This document shows positions 24,415 through 32,595 of a stretch of 58,306 bases of DNA, in pieces. The notes below the pieces were generated by a model. That model saw nothing but the letters and a program-made list of their open reading frames with translations. It did not search any database and was not told where the DNA came from. How positions within the stretch are numbered: the first letter of the stretch is position 1; each line of letters opens with the position of its first letter. Source of the stretch: Bog-756 sp035534835 (GTDB taxonomy: Bacteria; Actinomycetota; Acidimicrobiia; Acidimicrobiales; RAAP-2); assembly GCA_035534835.1 (NCBI GenBank), contig DATLRE010000005.1:1-58306 (forward strand). The letters are read 5' to 3'. A program made the translations under genes and the position numbers.

Positions 24415-25653
24415 GTGAGTACCGCGGCAGATCTTCCCTTGCTGGCCATCGTGCACAACTCCGATTCGGTCAGCAGCTTCGATCTGGCGGAGGCGGCGTC
24501 CGGGTTGTGCCGGATCCTGTTCGTACTGGACGGCGACCCGTCGATGGCCCGCCTCCTGCACCATTTCGGACCGGTGACGGACATCACCGGGTTGCGCGGC
24601 CCGGAGGCCGCGGCCAGGGTCCGCCTCCTCCAACCGGACGGCATCGCCACCTTCATCGACGCCCTCCTCCTCCGGACTGCGGCGCTGGCCGACGACCTCG
24701 GACTCCTCTTCCACTCTCCCGACGTGGCCGCGACGCTGGTCGACAAGTACCGCCAGCGCCAGGCACTGCAGCGCGCCGGACTGCCCGGACCCCGGTTCCG
24801 GCGCATCGATTCCGGGGAGGTGTCACGAGAAGCCCTCGGTGCAGACCTCGACTATCCCGTCGTGGTCAAGCCACAGGCCGGCGCCGCCAGCCGGGAGACG
24901 ACACTGGTCGTCGACCGGGATCAGCTCCTCGACGCCGTCGCCCGGGCGAGCGCCGTCGGCATCGGTGCGATGGTGGTCGAGGACTACCTGCCCGACTCCG
25001 AGGCCGCCATGGCCCCGGACTACGCCAGTTTCGTCTCCGTCGAGAGTGTGATGGGAGCAGGGCGGCTGCGTCATCTGGCCGTGGTGGGCAAATTCCCGCT
25101 GGCGCCCCCCTTCCGCGAGGCGGGCCACTTCACGCCCAGCCAGCTCCCGCCTGCGGCCGTGGAGGAGGTCCTCGACGCGGTGGGGGCCGCCGTCCTCGGC
25201 ATCGGGATCGCCGTCGGCGGCGTCCACACGGAGGTGAAGCTGACCCCCGCCGGTCCCCGGATCATCGAGGTCAACGGACGGACCGGCGGTGCGGTGCCGG
25301 ACGTGCTCTCGGCAGCAGGCGGCGGTTCCTTGTTGGAAGCGGCCATGCGGGTGGCCCTGGGTCAGCCCCCGGGCGACGGGGGCCTGTCGCCCTGCAGCCG
25401 GGTGGGATACAAGATCAACGTGCAGCCCCCGATGTGGGCGCACGTCGTGCACTCGATCGAGGGCCTCGAGGCGGTGTCCGAGATCCCCGGTGTCCGGTCC
25501 GTCAACCTCCTCCGGAAACCCGGTGACGCGGTGGACTGGCGGCTCGGCTCGGACGAAGAGGTGTTCCACGTGATCGGGTCGGTAGCGGACCTCGACGACC
25601 TCCGCGCCGTCCGGCATCGGATCGACGACCTGGTATCCGTCTCCTACGGGTGA
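24415..25653 (+). CDS. ATP-grasp domain ligase of unknown substrate
   Basis: The 412-residue protein has a preATP-grasp region (1-110), then the ATP-grasp core: DKYRQRQALQRAGLPGP, YPVVVKPQAGAASRETTLV, a MVVEDYLP linker and the Mg-binding end GGVHTEVKLTPAGPRIIEVNGRTGG (read in parts). A C-terminal domain of about 100 residues follows. Such enzymes join a carboxylate to an amine or thiol using ATP, for example L-amino acid ligases and biotin carboxylase relatives. GTG 24415 is picked for the TACGCT element 7 nt upstream. No biosynthetic partner genes are adjacent, so the product is unknown. Confidence 0.85.
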   Translation: MSTAADLPLLAIVHNSDSVSSFDLAEAASGLCRILFVLDGDPSMARLLHHFGPVTDITGLRGPEAAARVRLLQPDGIATFIDALLLRTAALADDLGLLFHSPDVAATLVDKYRQRQALQRAGLPGPRFRRIDSGEVSREALGADLDYPVVVKPQAGAASRETTLVVDRDQLLDAVARASAVGIGAMVVEDYLPDSEAAMAPDYASFVSVESVMGAGRLRHLAVVGKFPLAPPFREAGHFTPSQLPPAAVEEVLDAVGAAVLGIGIAVGGVHTEVKLTPAGPRIIEVNGRTGGAVPDVLSAAGGGSLLEAAMRVALGQPPGDGGLSPCSRVGYKINVQPPMWAHVVHSIEGLEAVSEIPGVRSVNLLRKPGDAVDWRLGSDEEVFHVIGSVADLDDLRAVRHRIDDLVSVSYG

Positions 25654-25815
25654 ACGGGAGGCACTCGGAGTCGACCGCAGGCAGGCACGAACCGGCTTCG
25701 GCCGTGGTGCAGGACTCAAGGGGAGCAGCCGTCCGGTCGATGACATGGAGGTGGACCGGTAGGGGCGAGGTGCCCGGAGCCGGCACCCGGAGCCGAGGTA
25801 GGGAGGGACGCCGTC

Positions 25816-27132
25816 GTGAAGCACGCGAACCTCGTGGCCAAGGTGAGCCAGGCGATCGATCCGCGGGACGTGATCCAGCGCGTGACGGACCAGACGCTCG
25901 AGCTGATCGGGGCGGCCGAGGGCGTCATGGTCGGTCTGTCCGATCCCTGTGGCGTGACGTACATCTGCGGCGCCGGCTCCCAGACGTCGTATCTCGGGAC
26001 GAGGGTGAGCCTCGAGGACAGCCTGAGTGGCGTGGCCGTGCGGTCGGGCGAGGTGCAGTTGTCCAACGACACCAGTGCCGATCCCCGAGTCGATGCGGAC
26101 GCCTGCCGGCGACTGTCCGTGGCATCCCTGGTGTGCGTCCCCCTGGCCCGCACGAACGAGACGGTCGGCGTGCTGGCGGTCAACGCCACGCGCCCCCATG
26201 CATTCTCGGAACGGGATGTCGAGGTGCTCAGCCGCCTCGGTGACTTCGTGAGCGTCGCGGTCGGAACCGCATGTGATCTCTACCAAGTCTGCACGGACCT
26301 CCTCGATCTGAGTCACTCCCTGGATTCCTCGGGGGATGCCGCGGGCCGCTACGTGATGAGCGTCCTCCGTCCGGAGGCCGCTCATCGGATCGACGCCGAG
26401 CAACGCATCCAGGGGATCGTCGAGGACCCCGACGCCCTCTCCATCGTGTTCCAGCCGATCATCGACCTGTCGACCGATCGCGTGTTCGGCTTCGAAGCGC
26501 TGGCCCGTTTCGACGCCTGGCCCTATCGCACACCGGACCTGTGGTTCCAGGAGGCGCATGAACACCACCTGGGGATCGAGCTGGAGCTGCTCGCCGCGAC
26601 CCGGGCGATCGCCCATCTGCCGATGGTGCCCGAGGGCGCGTGCCTCACCGTCAATGCAGGGCCCGAGATGGTCATGAGCCGGGAGTTCGTCGATCTCCTC
26701 TTGGATGCGCCTCGTCGCGGTGTGGTTCTCGAGCTCACCGAACACGCGAGGTTCGACGACTATCCCGGACTCATCACCTCACTTCGGGAGTTGCGACGCG
26801 AAGGCATCAGACTTGCCATCGATGACACCGGCAACGGCTATTCGAGTCTCTCCCACATCTTGAAGTTGGCGCCGGACTTCATCAAACTCGACCGCGATCT
26901 GGTCAGCGGGATCGACGTGGATCCGGTGCGCCGCATCCTGGCCGCATCCCTGGTGATGTTCGCCGGCGACACCGGCGCGAGGATCATTGCCGAAGGGGTC
27001 GAGACCCGTGAGGAACTCGACGTCGTCTGCGACCTGGGCGTCGACTATGCCCAGGGGTACTTCCTGGGTCGGCCCGCGGCACTCGGGGTGTTCGCGGCGT
27101 CCAGCGTCCCGGCATCGTCACGGCCCCGGTAG
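25816..27132 (+). CDS. GAF-EAL cyclic-di-GMP phosphodiesterase
   Basis: The 438-residue protein has a GAF sensor domain (about 10-155) and an EAL domain (about 205-430). The catalytic signature appears intact: E227-A-L in FGFEALARF, Asn in TVNAGPEM, Glu in ELTEHARF, the Asp pair in AIDDTGNGYSSL, Lys in FIKLDRDL, EGVET and AQGYFLGRP. It should hydrolyse c-di-GMP to pGpG under control of a GAF ligand. It has no membrane segment. GTG 25816 is the start; a weak GGGAGGG lies upstream. No GGDEF protein is in the window. Confidence 0.92.
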   Translation: MKHANLVAKVSQAIDPRDVIQRVTDQTLELIGAAEGVMVGLSDPCGVTYICGAGSQTSYLGTRVSLEDSLSGVAVRSGEVQLSNDTSADPRVDADACRRLSVASLVCVPLARTNETVGVLAVNATRPHAFSERDVEVLSRLGDFVSVAVGTACDLYQVCTDLLDLSHSLDSSGDAAGRYVMSVLRPEAAHRIDAEQRIQGIVEDPDALSIVFQPIIDLSTDRVFGFEALARFDAWPYRTPDLWFQEAHEHHLGIELELLAATRAIAHLPMVPEGACLTVNAGPEMVMSREFVDLLLDAPRRGVVLELTEHARFDDYPGLITSLRELRREGIRLAIDDTGNGYSSLSHILKLAPDFIKLDRDLVSGIDVDPVRRILAASLVMFAGDTGARIIAEGVETREELDVVCDLGVDYAQGYFLGRPAALGVFAASSVPASSRPR

Positions 27133-27143
27133 ATCGACCGGGG
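27124..27143 (+). terminator. Hairpin at the end of the GAF-EAL gene
   Basis: CCCCGGT-AGATCG-ACCGGGG forms a perfect 7-bp stem with a 6-nt loop and includes the TAG stop codon. No T-tract follows, so it would be an unconventional terminator, common in high-GC actinobacteria. It sits between convergent genes. Confidence 0.45.
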
Positions 27144-27203
27144 CTCGCCATCCGACTCCCCGGGCGTCAGGTGACCCGGGCGCCCCCCGTGTCCGGGCTG
27201 CGG

Positions 27204-27647
27204 CTACCCGCGTGCGCGCCCGATCCCGGCCTTCTGGAGCACCGGGGCACTCACGCCGACGGCTCGCCACGCCGAGTACGAGACGCCCTTCCGGGCGCCG
27301 TAGCCCTTGGCGACCTTGACGAACCCTTTTTCGAGGGAGGCGAGGTCGACCAGCTCCTCGCCGGAGGCGAGCTCGGACTCCAGGTCCATCCGCTCCTGGA
27401 CCAGCTGCAACCGCTGGAGCGCGCCGGCCCCGGCCAGCTGAGCCTCGATGGCCGTAAGCCGACGCTCAATCGATTGGGAGGTGCGCTTGCGACCCCGACG
27501 AGGCTTCGCCAGCTCGAGGGCCTCCAAATAGTTGCGAACGACGCGACCTTGTTCGCGACCCTTGGCGAGGGCGGCCTTGTGTGCATCGCTCATCGGGGAG
27601 TTGGCGGCGGACCTCTTCGCCGGGCGATTCGACTTGGTTGGAGCCAT
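27204..27647 (-). CDS. Conserved basic actinobacterial protein of unknown function
   Basis: The 147-residue protein begins with a Lys/Arg-rich segment, contains RGRKRTSQSIERRLTAIEAQL followed by a helical, probably coiled-coil stretch (RLQLVQERMDLESEL), and ends KGVSYSAWRAVGVSAPVLQKAGI. The last part resembles a small helix-turn-helix-like motif (YSAWRxxGV) that I recall in many actinobacterial hypotheticals. A nucleoid or DNA-binding role would fit the charge but is a guess. ATG 27647 is preferred by comparison with homologues beginning MAPTK; ATG 27662 is also possible. Confidence 0.75.
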   Translation of the reverse strand: MAPTKSNRPAKRSAANSPMSDAHKAALAKGREQGRVVRNYLEALELAKPRRGRKRTSQSIERRLTAIEAQLAGAGALQRLQLVQERMDLESELASGEELVDLASLEKGFVKVAKGYGARKGVSYSAWRAVGVSAPVLQKAGIGRARG

Positions 27648-27839
27648 GCTCCAGTTTGCCATAGGTGTTGCCGATCGGCTGCCGACCGGGTCGCACGCGC
27701 CGTGGCCCGCTCAGGATCGCCGGTCGCGAGTCCGTGGACGCGCGTCGGCCAGACCTACGTGTCCGTCGTCGCATCCGCCGGGAGGCCCGGACGCCTCCGA
27801 AGCCGCCCCCGGGACCGCCCGCGCCCGTGCGGTCCCGTG

Positions 27840-27845
27840 TAGCGT
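27840..27845 (+). promoter_or_regulatory. Leaderless -10 element of the PsiE-like gene
   Basis: TAGCGT ends 8 nt before ATG 27854 and no Shine-Dalgarno sequence lies between, matching the leaderless pattern seen at other starts in the window. Confidence 0.45.
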
Positions 27846-27853
27846 CGGCCGAC

Positions 27854-28354
27854 ATGGACGAGCACGAGACGGGTGCTGCGGGGCCCTCGCTCCGGATCGA
27901 CCAGTTGGTTCGCTGGATCATCCTCGGGATCGAGTACGCGATCGTCGCGGGACTGCTGCTGGTGGCGAGCGTCGTGCTTGTGCGCACCGTGGCGAACTTC
28001 CTGCGCTACGGGCACGACTTCCCGAACGCCGTCGTCGCGGCCATCGACGGGATCCTGGTGGTCATCATCATCCTGGACATCGCCCACACGGTCTTCGGGC
28101 ACCTGCGCTCGTCCGTGTTCCCCATCCGTCCGTTCCTGATCATCGGCATCCTCGCCGGCGTGCGGGACATCCTGAGTGCCTCTGCCCACCTGACGCTGAG
28201 CGGCCCCTTCTCCCAGCGCGACTTCTACAACACGCTCATCTCGCTCGCCGTCGGGGTGGGCGTCGTGATCTCCCTCCTCCTCGGTCTGCTGATCCTCCGG
28301 TTCAGCGGACCGGTGGACGTCGCCGACGCCGGTGACGGACTGGACCGCACCTGA
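27854..28354 (+). CDS. PsiE-family membrane protein
   Basis: The 166-residue protein has four predicted membrane helices. The family-like segment FLRYGHDFPNAVVAAIDGILVVIIILDIAHTVFGHL (read in parts), then RPFLIIGILAGVRDIL, resembles phosphate-starvation-inducible PsiE (PF06146), whose function is unresolved. ATG 27854 is supported by the TAGCGT element; the longer frame upstream is Arg/Pro-rich and looks non-coding. No Pho-box-like repeat was seen. Confidence 0.8.
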   Translation: MDEHETGAAGPSLRIDQLVRWIILGIEYAIVAGLLLVASVVLVRTVANFLRYGHDFPNAVVAAIDGILVVIIILDIAHTVFGHLRSSVFPIRPFLIIGILAGVRDILSASAHLTLSGPFSQRDFYNTLISLAVGVGVVISLLLGLLILRFSGPVDVADAGDGLDRT

Positions 28355-28673
28355 GCGACGGCGTGCCGCAGCAGACCGTCGCCTCGGGAGCGCGGACGGG
28401 GCCCGGGACGGCGTCCCGGGTGGCTCGAGCGAACCCGTACGATCGGTTCGACGCCAGCGTGGCGCCGGTCGGAGGGGACGGTGCGGTGACGGACCACGGA
28501 GCGGGGCAAGGGGGCCGGGAACAGGGAGCCTCGGCGGGCCGCGCCGGACGGTGCTGTTCGGTGCCCCCTGCTGGCGAACCGTCCCTCCGGCGGGTCCACG
28601 TCGAGTCGGTCGTCGCAAGGACGCACCGGTGCCGCCGCCGGGCACCGGCCCCCTCCGGGCCCGGCGGAACCCG
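28355..28673. other. Intergenic stretch with no supported gene
   Basis: This 319-nt gap separates the PsiE-like gene from fetA. The fetA frame stays open through it, but the translation is Gly/Arg/Pro-rich and unlike an ABC protein N-terminus. I see no clear promoter or hairpin. Confidence 0.35.
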
Positions 28674-29453
28674 GTGACGCCGTCCTCCGGGCCGGTGCTC
28701 GCCTTCGAGCGGGTCTGCGTCCGCTTCGGCGACACGGAGATCCTCCGGTCGGTGAGTGCCGAGGTGGCCGACGCCTCCGTGACGGTGCTGGCCGGCCCCT
28801 CGGGATCGGGCAAGACCACACTGCTGCGGCTGTGCAACCGCCTCGAGATCCCGACCGGGGGAACGGTCCGCTTCCGTGGCGAGGACCTGTCCCGGCTGGA
28901 CCCGCAGACCCTGCGCCGTCGTGTCGGGATGGTCTTCCAGCGCCCGACCCTGTTCGCGGGGACCATCGGCGAGAATTTCGCCGTAGCCGCGACGGCCGAC
29001 ACCGCCACCTACGAGCGACACCTGGCCCTGGTGGGTCTGCCCACGGACTGGCTGGACCGCCCGGCCGACGACCTCTCCGGCGGCGAGGCCCAGCGGGCCT
29101 GCCTGGCCCGCACCCTGCTGACCGGGCCGGAGGTGCTGCTCATGGACGAGCCGACGTCGTCGCTCGACCCCGCGGCCACGCGGACGCTCGAGGAGCTGGG
29201 AGTGCAGCTGGCCCACACCGGGCTGGCCGTGCTGTGGGTGAGCCACGACCTGGCGCAGGTGCGACGGATCGCCGACGCCTGCATCGTGCTGCAGGACGGC
29301 CGGGTGGCCGACGCCGCAGGGGCCCGCGCCTACCTCGCGGACCGGGGGGACACCGGCGACGCCGGGGACACCGATGTCACCGGTCGTCCCGGCGGCCACG
29401 GAAGCGACGGACGCGGAGGACGGGAAGAACAAGGAGAAGGGAGGACGGGATGA
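28674..29453 (+). CDS. fetA: ABC transporter ATPase, FetA (YbbL)-like
   Basis: The 259-residue ATPase has Walker A GPSGSGKTT, Q-loop FQRPTLF, signature LSGGEAQRACLAR, Walker B VLLMDEPTSSLD and the H-loop VSHDL. The ATPase part is about 215 residues, followed by a 40-residue Gly/Asp-rich tail. Together with the UPF0014 permease encoded next it forms a FetAB-type exporter, which in E. coli raises resistance to iron and peroxide stress. GTG 28674 is chosen because upstream residues are not family-like; the ribosome binding site is weak. Confidence 0.85.
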   Translation: MTPSSGPVLAFERVCVRFGDTEILRSVSAEVADASVTVLAGPSGSGKTTLLRLCNRLEIPTGGTVRFRGEDLSRLDPQTLRRRVGMVFQRPTLFAGTIGENFAVAATADTATYERHLALVGLPTDWLDRPADDLSGGEAQRACLARTLLTGPEVLLMDEPTSSLDPAATRTLEELGVQLAHTGLAVLWVSHDLAQVRRIADACIVLQDGRVADAAGARAYLADRGDTGDAGDTDVTGRPGGHGSDGRGGREEQGEGRTG

Positions 29454-30262
29454 CGACGATCCTGGCGACCAGCACGACGGTGACGACCGGATATGTCGGT
29501 TGGCTGGGGCTGGTGGCCTCGCTGTCCCTGGTCGGGATCGCCGTGGCCATCTCGGCCTGGCAGCACCTCGACCTCGAGCGGTCCCTGATCTGGGCATCGG
29601 CGCGCGCCATCGTCCAGCTTCTGGCCGTGGGGGCCGTGCTCGCGGTGGTCTTCAGCCCCCGGGTCCCCCTGGCCGCGTCGTGGGCCTGGGTCCTCTTCAT
29701 GGTGGTGTTCGCCGCCGACACCATCCGGCGACGGGCACCCGAGGTCCCCGGCGCACGCCGGCTCGCCCTGGCCTCGCTGGGCCTCGCCACCGTGGTCTGC
29801 CTCGGGGTCCTCTTCGGCCTGCGCATCTTCCCCCTGAACGCCCGGACGCTCATCCCGCTGGCGGGCATGGTGGTGGGCAACTCGTTGACGGCCACGGTGG
29901 TGGCGGCCCGGCGGGTGGTCGCCGAGTTCACCGACAAGCGGGCCGAGGTCGAGGCCCGCCTGGCCCTCGGCATCTCCTCGCGTGACTCGGCCCGCCCTTA
30001 CGTCCGCGACGCCCTGCGGACGGCGATGATCTCCCAGATCGAGTCGACCAAGGCGGTCGGTCTGGTGTTCCTCCCCGGCGCCATGACCGGCCTGATCCTC
30101 GCCGGCGAGAAGCCGCTGCAGGCCGTGCTCGTCCAGGCGGCGGTCATGTTCCTGATCCTGGGGGCGGTCGCCACCACGGCGGCGGCCATGAGCCTCGGGC
30201 TCTCCCGCAGGCTGTTCACGGCCGATCACCGACTGGTCCGACTCGCCCGGCCTGTCGGCTGA
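29450..30262 (+). CDS. fetB: UPF0014 permease, FetB (YbbM)-like
   Basis: The 270-residue integral membrane protein has seven or so hydrophobic helices and the UPF0014 landmarks RAIVQLLAVG, GMVVGNSLTATVVAARR, EARLALG then YVRDALRTAMISQIESTKAVGLVFLPGAMTG (read in parts). ATG 29450 overlaps the fetA stop (ATGA), so the two are translationally coupled. It is the membrane half of a putative iron exporter. Confidence 0.92.
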   Translation: MTTILATSTTVTTGYVGWLGLVASLSLVGIAVAISAWQHLDLERSLIWASARAIVQLLAVGAVLAVVFSPRVPLAASWAWVLFMVVFAADTIRRRAPEVPGARRLALASLGLATVVCLGVLFGLRIFPLNARTLIPLAGMVVGNSLTATVVAARRVVAEFTDKRAEVEARLALGISSRDSARPYVRDALRTAMISQIESTKAVGLVFLPGAMTGLILAGEKPLQAVLVQAAVMFLILGAVATTAAAMSLGLSRRLFTADHRLVRLARPVG

Positions 30263-30385
30263 TCCCGACCGCGGACTCCCGCGACCCGGGGCCTGCCGAC
30301 GGAGCCGGACCGGCAGTCCCGGCCGACGGAGTGGGACGATGGGGGTGTGGCGGGCCGGGCGGCCGGCCGGAGAGGCAGGGACCCG

Positions 30386-30547
30386 ATGGTCATCTGGTGG
30401 AGCATCCTGGGTGTGGTCCTCGCCGTCGTCTACATGGTCGCCTACACGCTCCTGCGCACCTCGGGCGACGGACGGCGGTGGACCTCCCGGCTCCTCCACC
30501 CGAGGTCCGACCCCGATCGGCGCGGTCGCCGGCACGGACCGGGCTGA
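30386..30547 (+). CDS. Small single-helix membrane protein
   Basis: The 53-residue product has one hydrophobic segment (VIWWSILGVVLAVVYMVAYTLL, read in parts) followed by an Arg-rich cytosolic tail. ATG 30386 has GAGAGGCAGGG upstream. A GTG at 30347 in frame would add 13 residues and has GACGAT 6 nt before it, close to the leaderless pattern. No family is recognised. Confidence 0.5.
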   Translation: MVIWWSILGVVLAVVYMVAYTLLRTSGDGRRWTSRLLHPRSDPDRRGRRHGPG

Positions 30548-30673
30548 CGGCCACGGACCCCGCGTCCATGCGCTCCGCCGAGAGCATCGGCCGGACCGTC
30601 GCATCCCCCGTCGCAGGAGGGGCCGCCGCTACGGTTGACCCCCGGCGGTGCAGCACGACGAAAGGAGCACGCG

Positions 30674-31246
30674 ATGGTCTCGCAGGACGATGTGGCCATG
30701 GTCGAAGGAGGGCTCCCCTCCAAGTACGTCTGGCAGATGGAGCTGATCGCCGGGGTCATCACCCTCGGCCTCGGGATCGTGCTGGCGCTCAAGCCCTCCC
30801 AGTCCCTCAGCGTGGTCTGCGTCTTCATCGGGATCCTGCTGGTCATCGGGGGCATCTTCCACTTCATCCGGGCCCTCGACCACGAGGAGCAGCACCGGGC
30901 GTGGATCGCGGTCGCCGGCCTCCTGGAGCTGGTCATCGGTGTCGTCATGATCCGGCACCTCAACCTCACCAAGGCGGCCATCGGGCTCCTGATCGGCATC
31001 GTCTGGATCGTCCAGGGGGTCGTGGCCCTGCTGGCCGGCATCATGGGGGGTGTCCAGGGTACGCGGGGCTGGGCCATCGCTTTCGGCCTCATCAGTCTGA
31101 TCGCCGGCATCGTCGTCGTGTCGGTGCCGCAGAACTCGGTCAACGCCCTCGCCGTCCTCCTCGGCATCTGGTTCATCGTCATGGGCCTCTTCGAACTCGC
31201 CGCCGGCTTCGTCCTGCGCGCCGCACTCAAGAAGACGGCCTCCTGA
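30674..31246 (+). CDS. HdeD-like (DUF308) membrane protein
   Basis: The 190-residue protein has six predicted membrane helices arranged as three hairpins. It contains the DUF308 signature VCVFIGILLVIGGIFHFIRAL and a repeat of it (LLIGIVWIVQGVVALLAGI, then LLGIWFIVMGLFELAAGF). The family includes the E. coli acid-resistance protein HdeD; the molecular role is unclear. ATG 30674 is preceded by AAAGGAG. Confidence 0.88.
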   Translation: MVSQDDVAMVEGGLPSKYVWQMELIAGVITLGLGIVLALKPSQSLSVVCVFIGILLVIGGIFHFIRALDHEEQHRAWIAVAGLLELVIGVVMIRHLNLTKAAIGLLIGIVWIVQGVVALLAGIMGGVQGTRGWAIAFGLISLIAGIVVVSVPQNSVNALAVLLGIWFIVMGLFELAAGFVLRAALKKTAS

Positions 31247-31290
31247 GCCGCCGGGCGGCTCCCGAGGGGACCGCCGCCAACCCGAGGTAG

Positions 31291-31307
31291 TTGCGAACGG
31301 TTCGCAA
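31291..31307. promoter_or_regulatory. Candidate Nur (nickel-responsive Fur-family) operator
   Basis: TTGCGAACGGTTCGCAA is a perfect 7-bp inverted repeat with a 3-nt centre. Its 17-bp length and TTGC-N9-GCAA layout fit the Streptomyces Nur box (tTGCaa-N5-ttGCAA). It lies 62 nt before the nickel/cobalt permease start, where a nickel-loaded repressor would act. No regulator gene is in the window. Confidence 0.6.
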
Positions 31308-31368
31308 TTGCGCCACCATGGCTGCGTGACGAGCGCGCCCGCCGACGACCGACGGCCGGAGGCCTGAG

Positions 31369-32553
31369 GTGGTCGTCCTCAGCCCGCCGGGCCCGCCCAC
31401 CGCTCCCGTCGGCCGTGCCGCCCGGTTCCGTTCCCTGCTGGCACCGGCCCAGTGGCGGCAGGTGTCGTGGATGTTCCTCAGCATCGTCGTCCTCCACGTC
31501 GTCGGGTTCGGCGTCTTCCTCCTCTTCGTCGTGCCCGGGCACTACAAGGGGCTCGGTATCGGGGTCTGCGTCCTCGCCTACACCCTCGGGTTGCGGCACG
31601 CGTTCGACGCCGACCACATCTCGGCCATCGACAACACGACCCGCAAGCTGATGAACGAAGGGAGGCAGCCGGTCAGCGTCGGCTACTACTTCGCCCTCGG
31701 CCACTCGACCATCGTCGTCGCCATCGGGGTGGGGATCGTGGTGGCCGAGCGGACGGTCTACAACGCCGTCTCCCACCAGGGGTCCGCGCTCCAGCAGTTC
31801 GGCGGCGTCTTCGGGACCGTGGTGTCGGCCACCTTCCTGTTCCTGATCGCCGTGCTGAACCTCATCATCCTCGCCGGCATCGTGCGCGTGTTCAAGATGA
31901 TGCGTTCCGGCAACTACGACGAGGCGGAGCTCGAGCGCCAGCTCGAGAACCGCGGCCTCCTCACCCGGGTCTTCGGCCGGTGGATGCGCTCGATCACCAA
32001 GGAGTGGCAGATGTACCCCGTGGGGGTCGTCTTCGGACTCGGGTTCGACACGGCCACCGAGGTCGCCCTGCTGGCCACCACCGCCCTGCTGGCCTCGCAG
32101 TCCCTGCCCTGGTACTCGATCATGTGCCTGCCCGTGCTGTTCACGTCCGGGATGTTGCTCATGGACACCCTCGACGGCTGCTTCATGAACGTCGCCTACG
32201 GCTGGGCCTTCTTCAACCCGGTGCGCAAGGTCTTCTACAACCTGACGATCACCGGCCTATCGGTGGCCGTCTGCCTCTTCGTCGGAACGATCGAGGTGCT
32301 CGGCCTGCTGCCGAAGGAGCTGCACCTGACCGGTCCGGTCTGGGACTACCTGTCGGGGTTCGATCTCAACGCCGCCGGCTTCGTGATCGTGGGCCTGTTC
32401 GTGGCGACCTGGGTGGTCGCCCTCGGGGTCTGGCACTTCGGCCACGTGGAGGAGCGCTGGTCGGCGAAGCTGCAGGGCCACGAGGCGTTCGAGGCCGAGG
32501 CCTTCGACGAGCTCGAGTACGGCCCCGGGACCCCGTCCCGCCCGGGTGTCTGA
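31369..32553 (+). CDS. NiCoT-family nickel/cobalt permease
   Basis: The 394-residue membrane protein has about eight helices and the NiCoT signatures RHAFDADHISAIDNTTRKLM (helix II, HX4DH metal motif), LGHSTIV and GFDTATEVALLA. The family (NixA, HoxN, NicT) imports Ni2+ or Co2+ with high affinity. GTG 31369 has GGAGG 9 nt upstream. A short open frame (31326-31367, GTG to TGA) ends just before it and might be a leader. The Nur-like palindrome upstream suggests nickel-dependent repression, so nickel is the likelier substrate. Confidence 0.92.
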   Translation: MVVLSPPGPPTAPVGRAARFRSLLAPAQWRQVSWMFLSIVVLHVVGFGVFLLFVVPGHYKGLGIGVCVLAYTLGLRHAFDADHISAIDNTTRKLMNEGRQPVSVGYYFALGHSTIVVAIGVGIVVAERTVYNAVSHQGSALQQFGGVFGTVVSATFLFLIAVLNLIILAGIVRVFKMMRSGNYDEAELERQLENRGLLTRVFGRWMRSITKEWQMYPVGVVFGLGFDTATEVALLATTALLASQSLPWYSIMCLPVLFTSGMLLMDTLDGCFMNVAYGWAFFNPVRKVFYNLTITGLSVAVCLFVGTIEVLGLLPKELHLTGPVWDYLSGFDLNAAGFVIVGLFVATWVVALGVWHFGHVEERWSAKLQGHEAFEAEAFDELEYGPGTPSRPGV

Positions 32554-32595
32554 CCTAGAGTCGCCCCACCGGCACCGGGCGACGGGGGGACCGAC

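Noticed and set aside
31291..31307. Zur box reading of the palindrome
   Set aside because: Zur sites are usually AT-rich with a TGAnAA pattern; the TTGC-N9-GCAA form and the nickel permease downstream fit Nur better.
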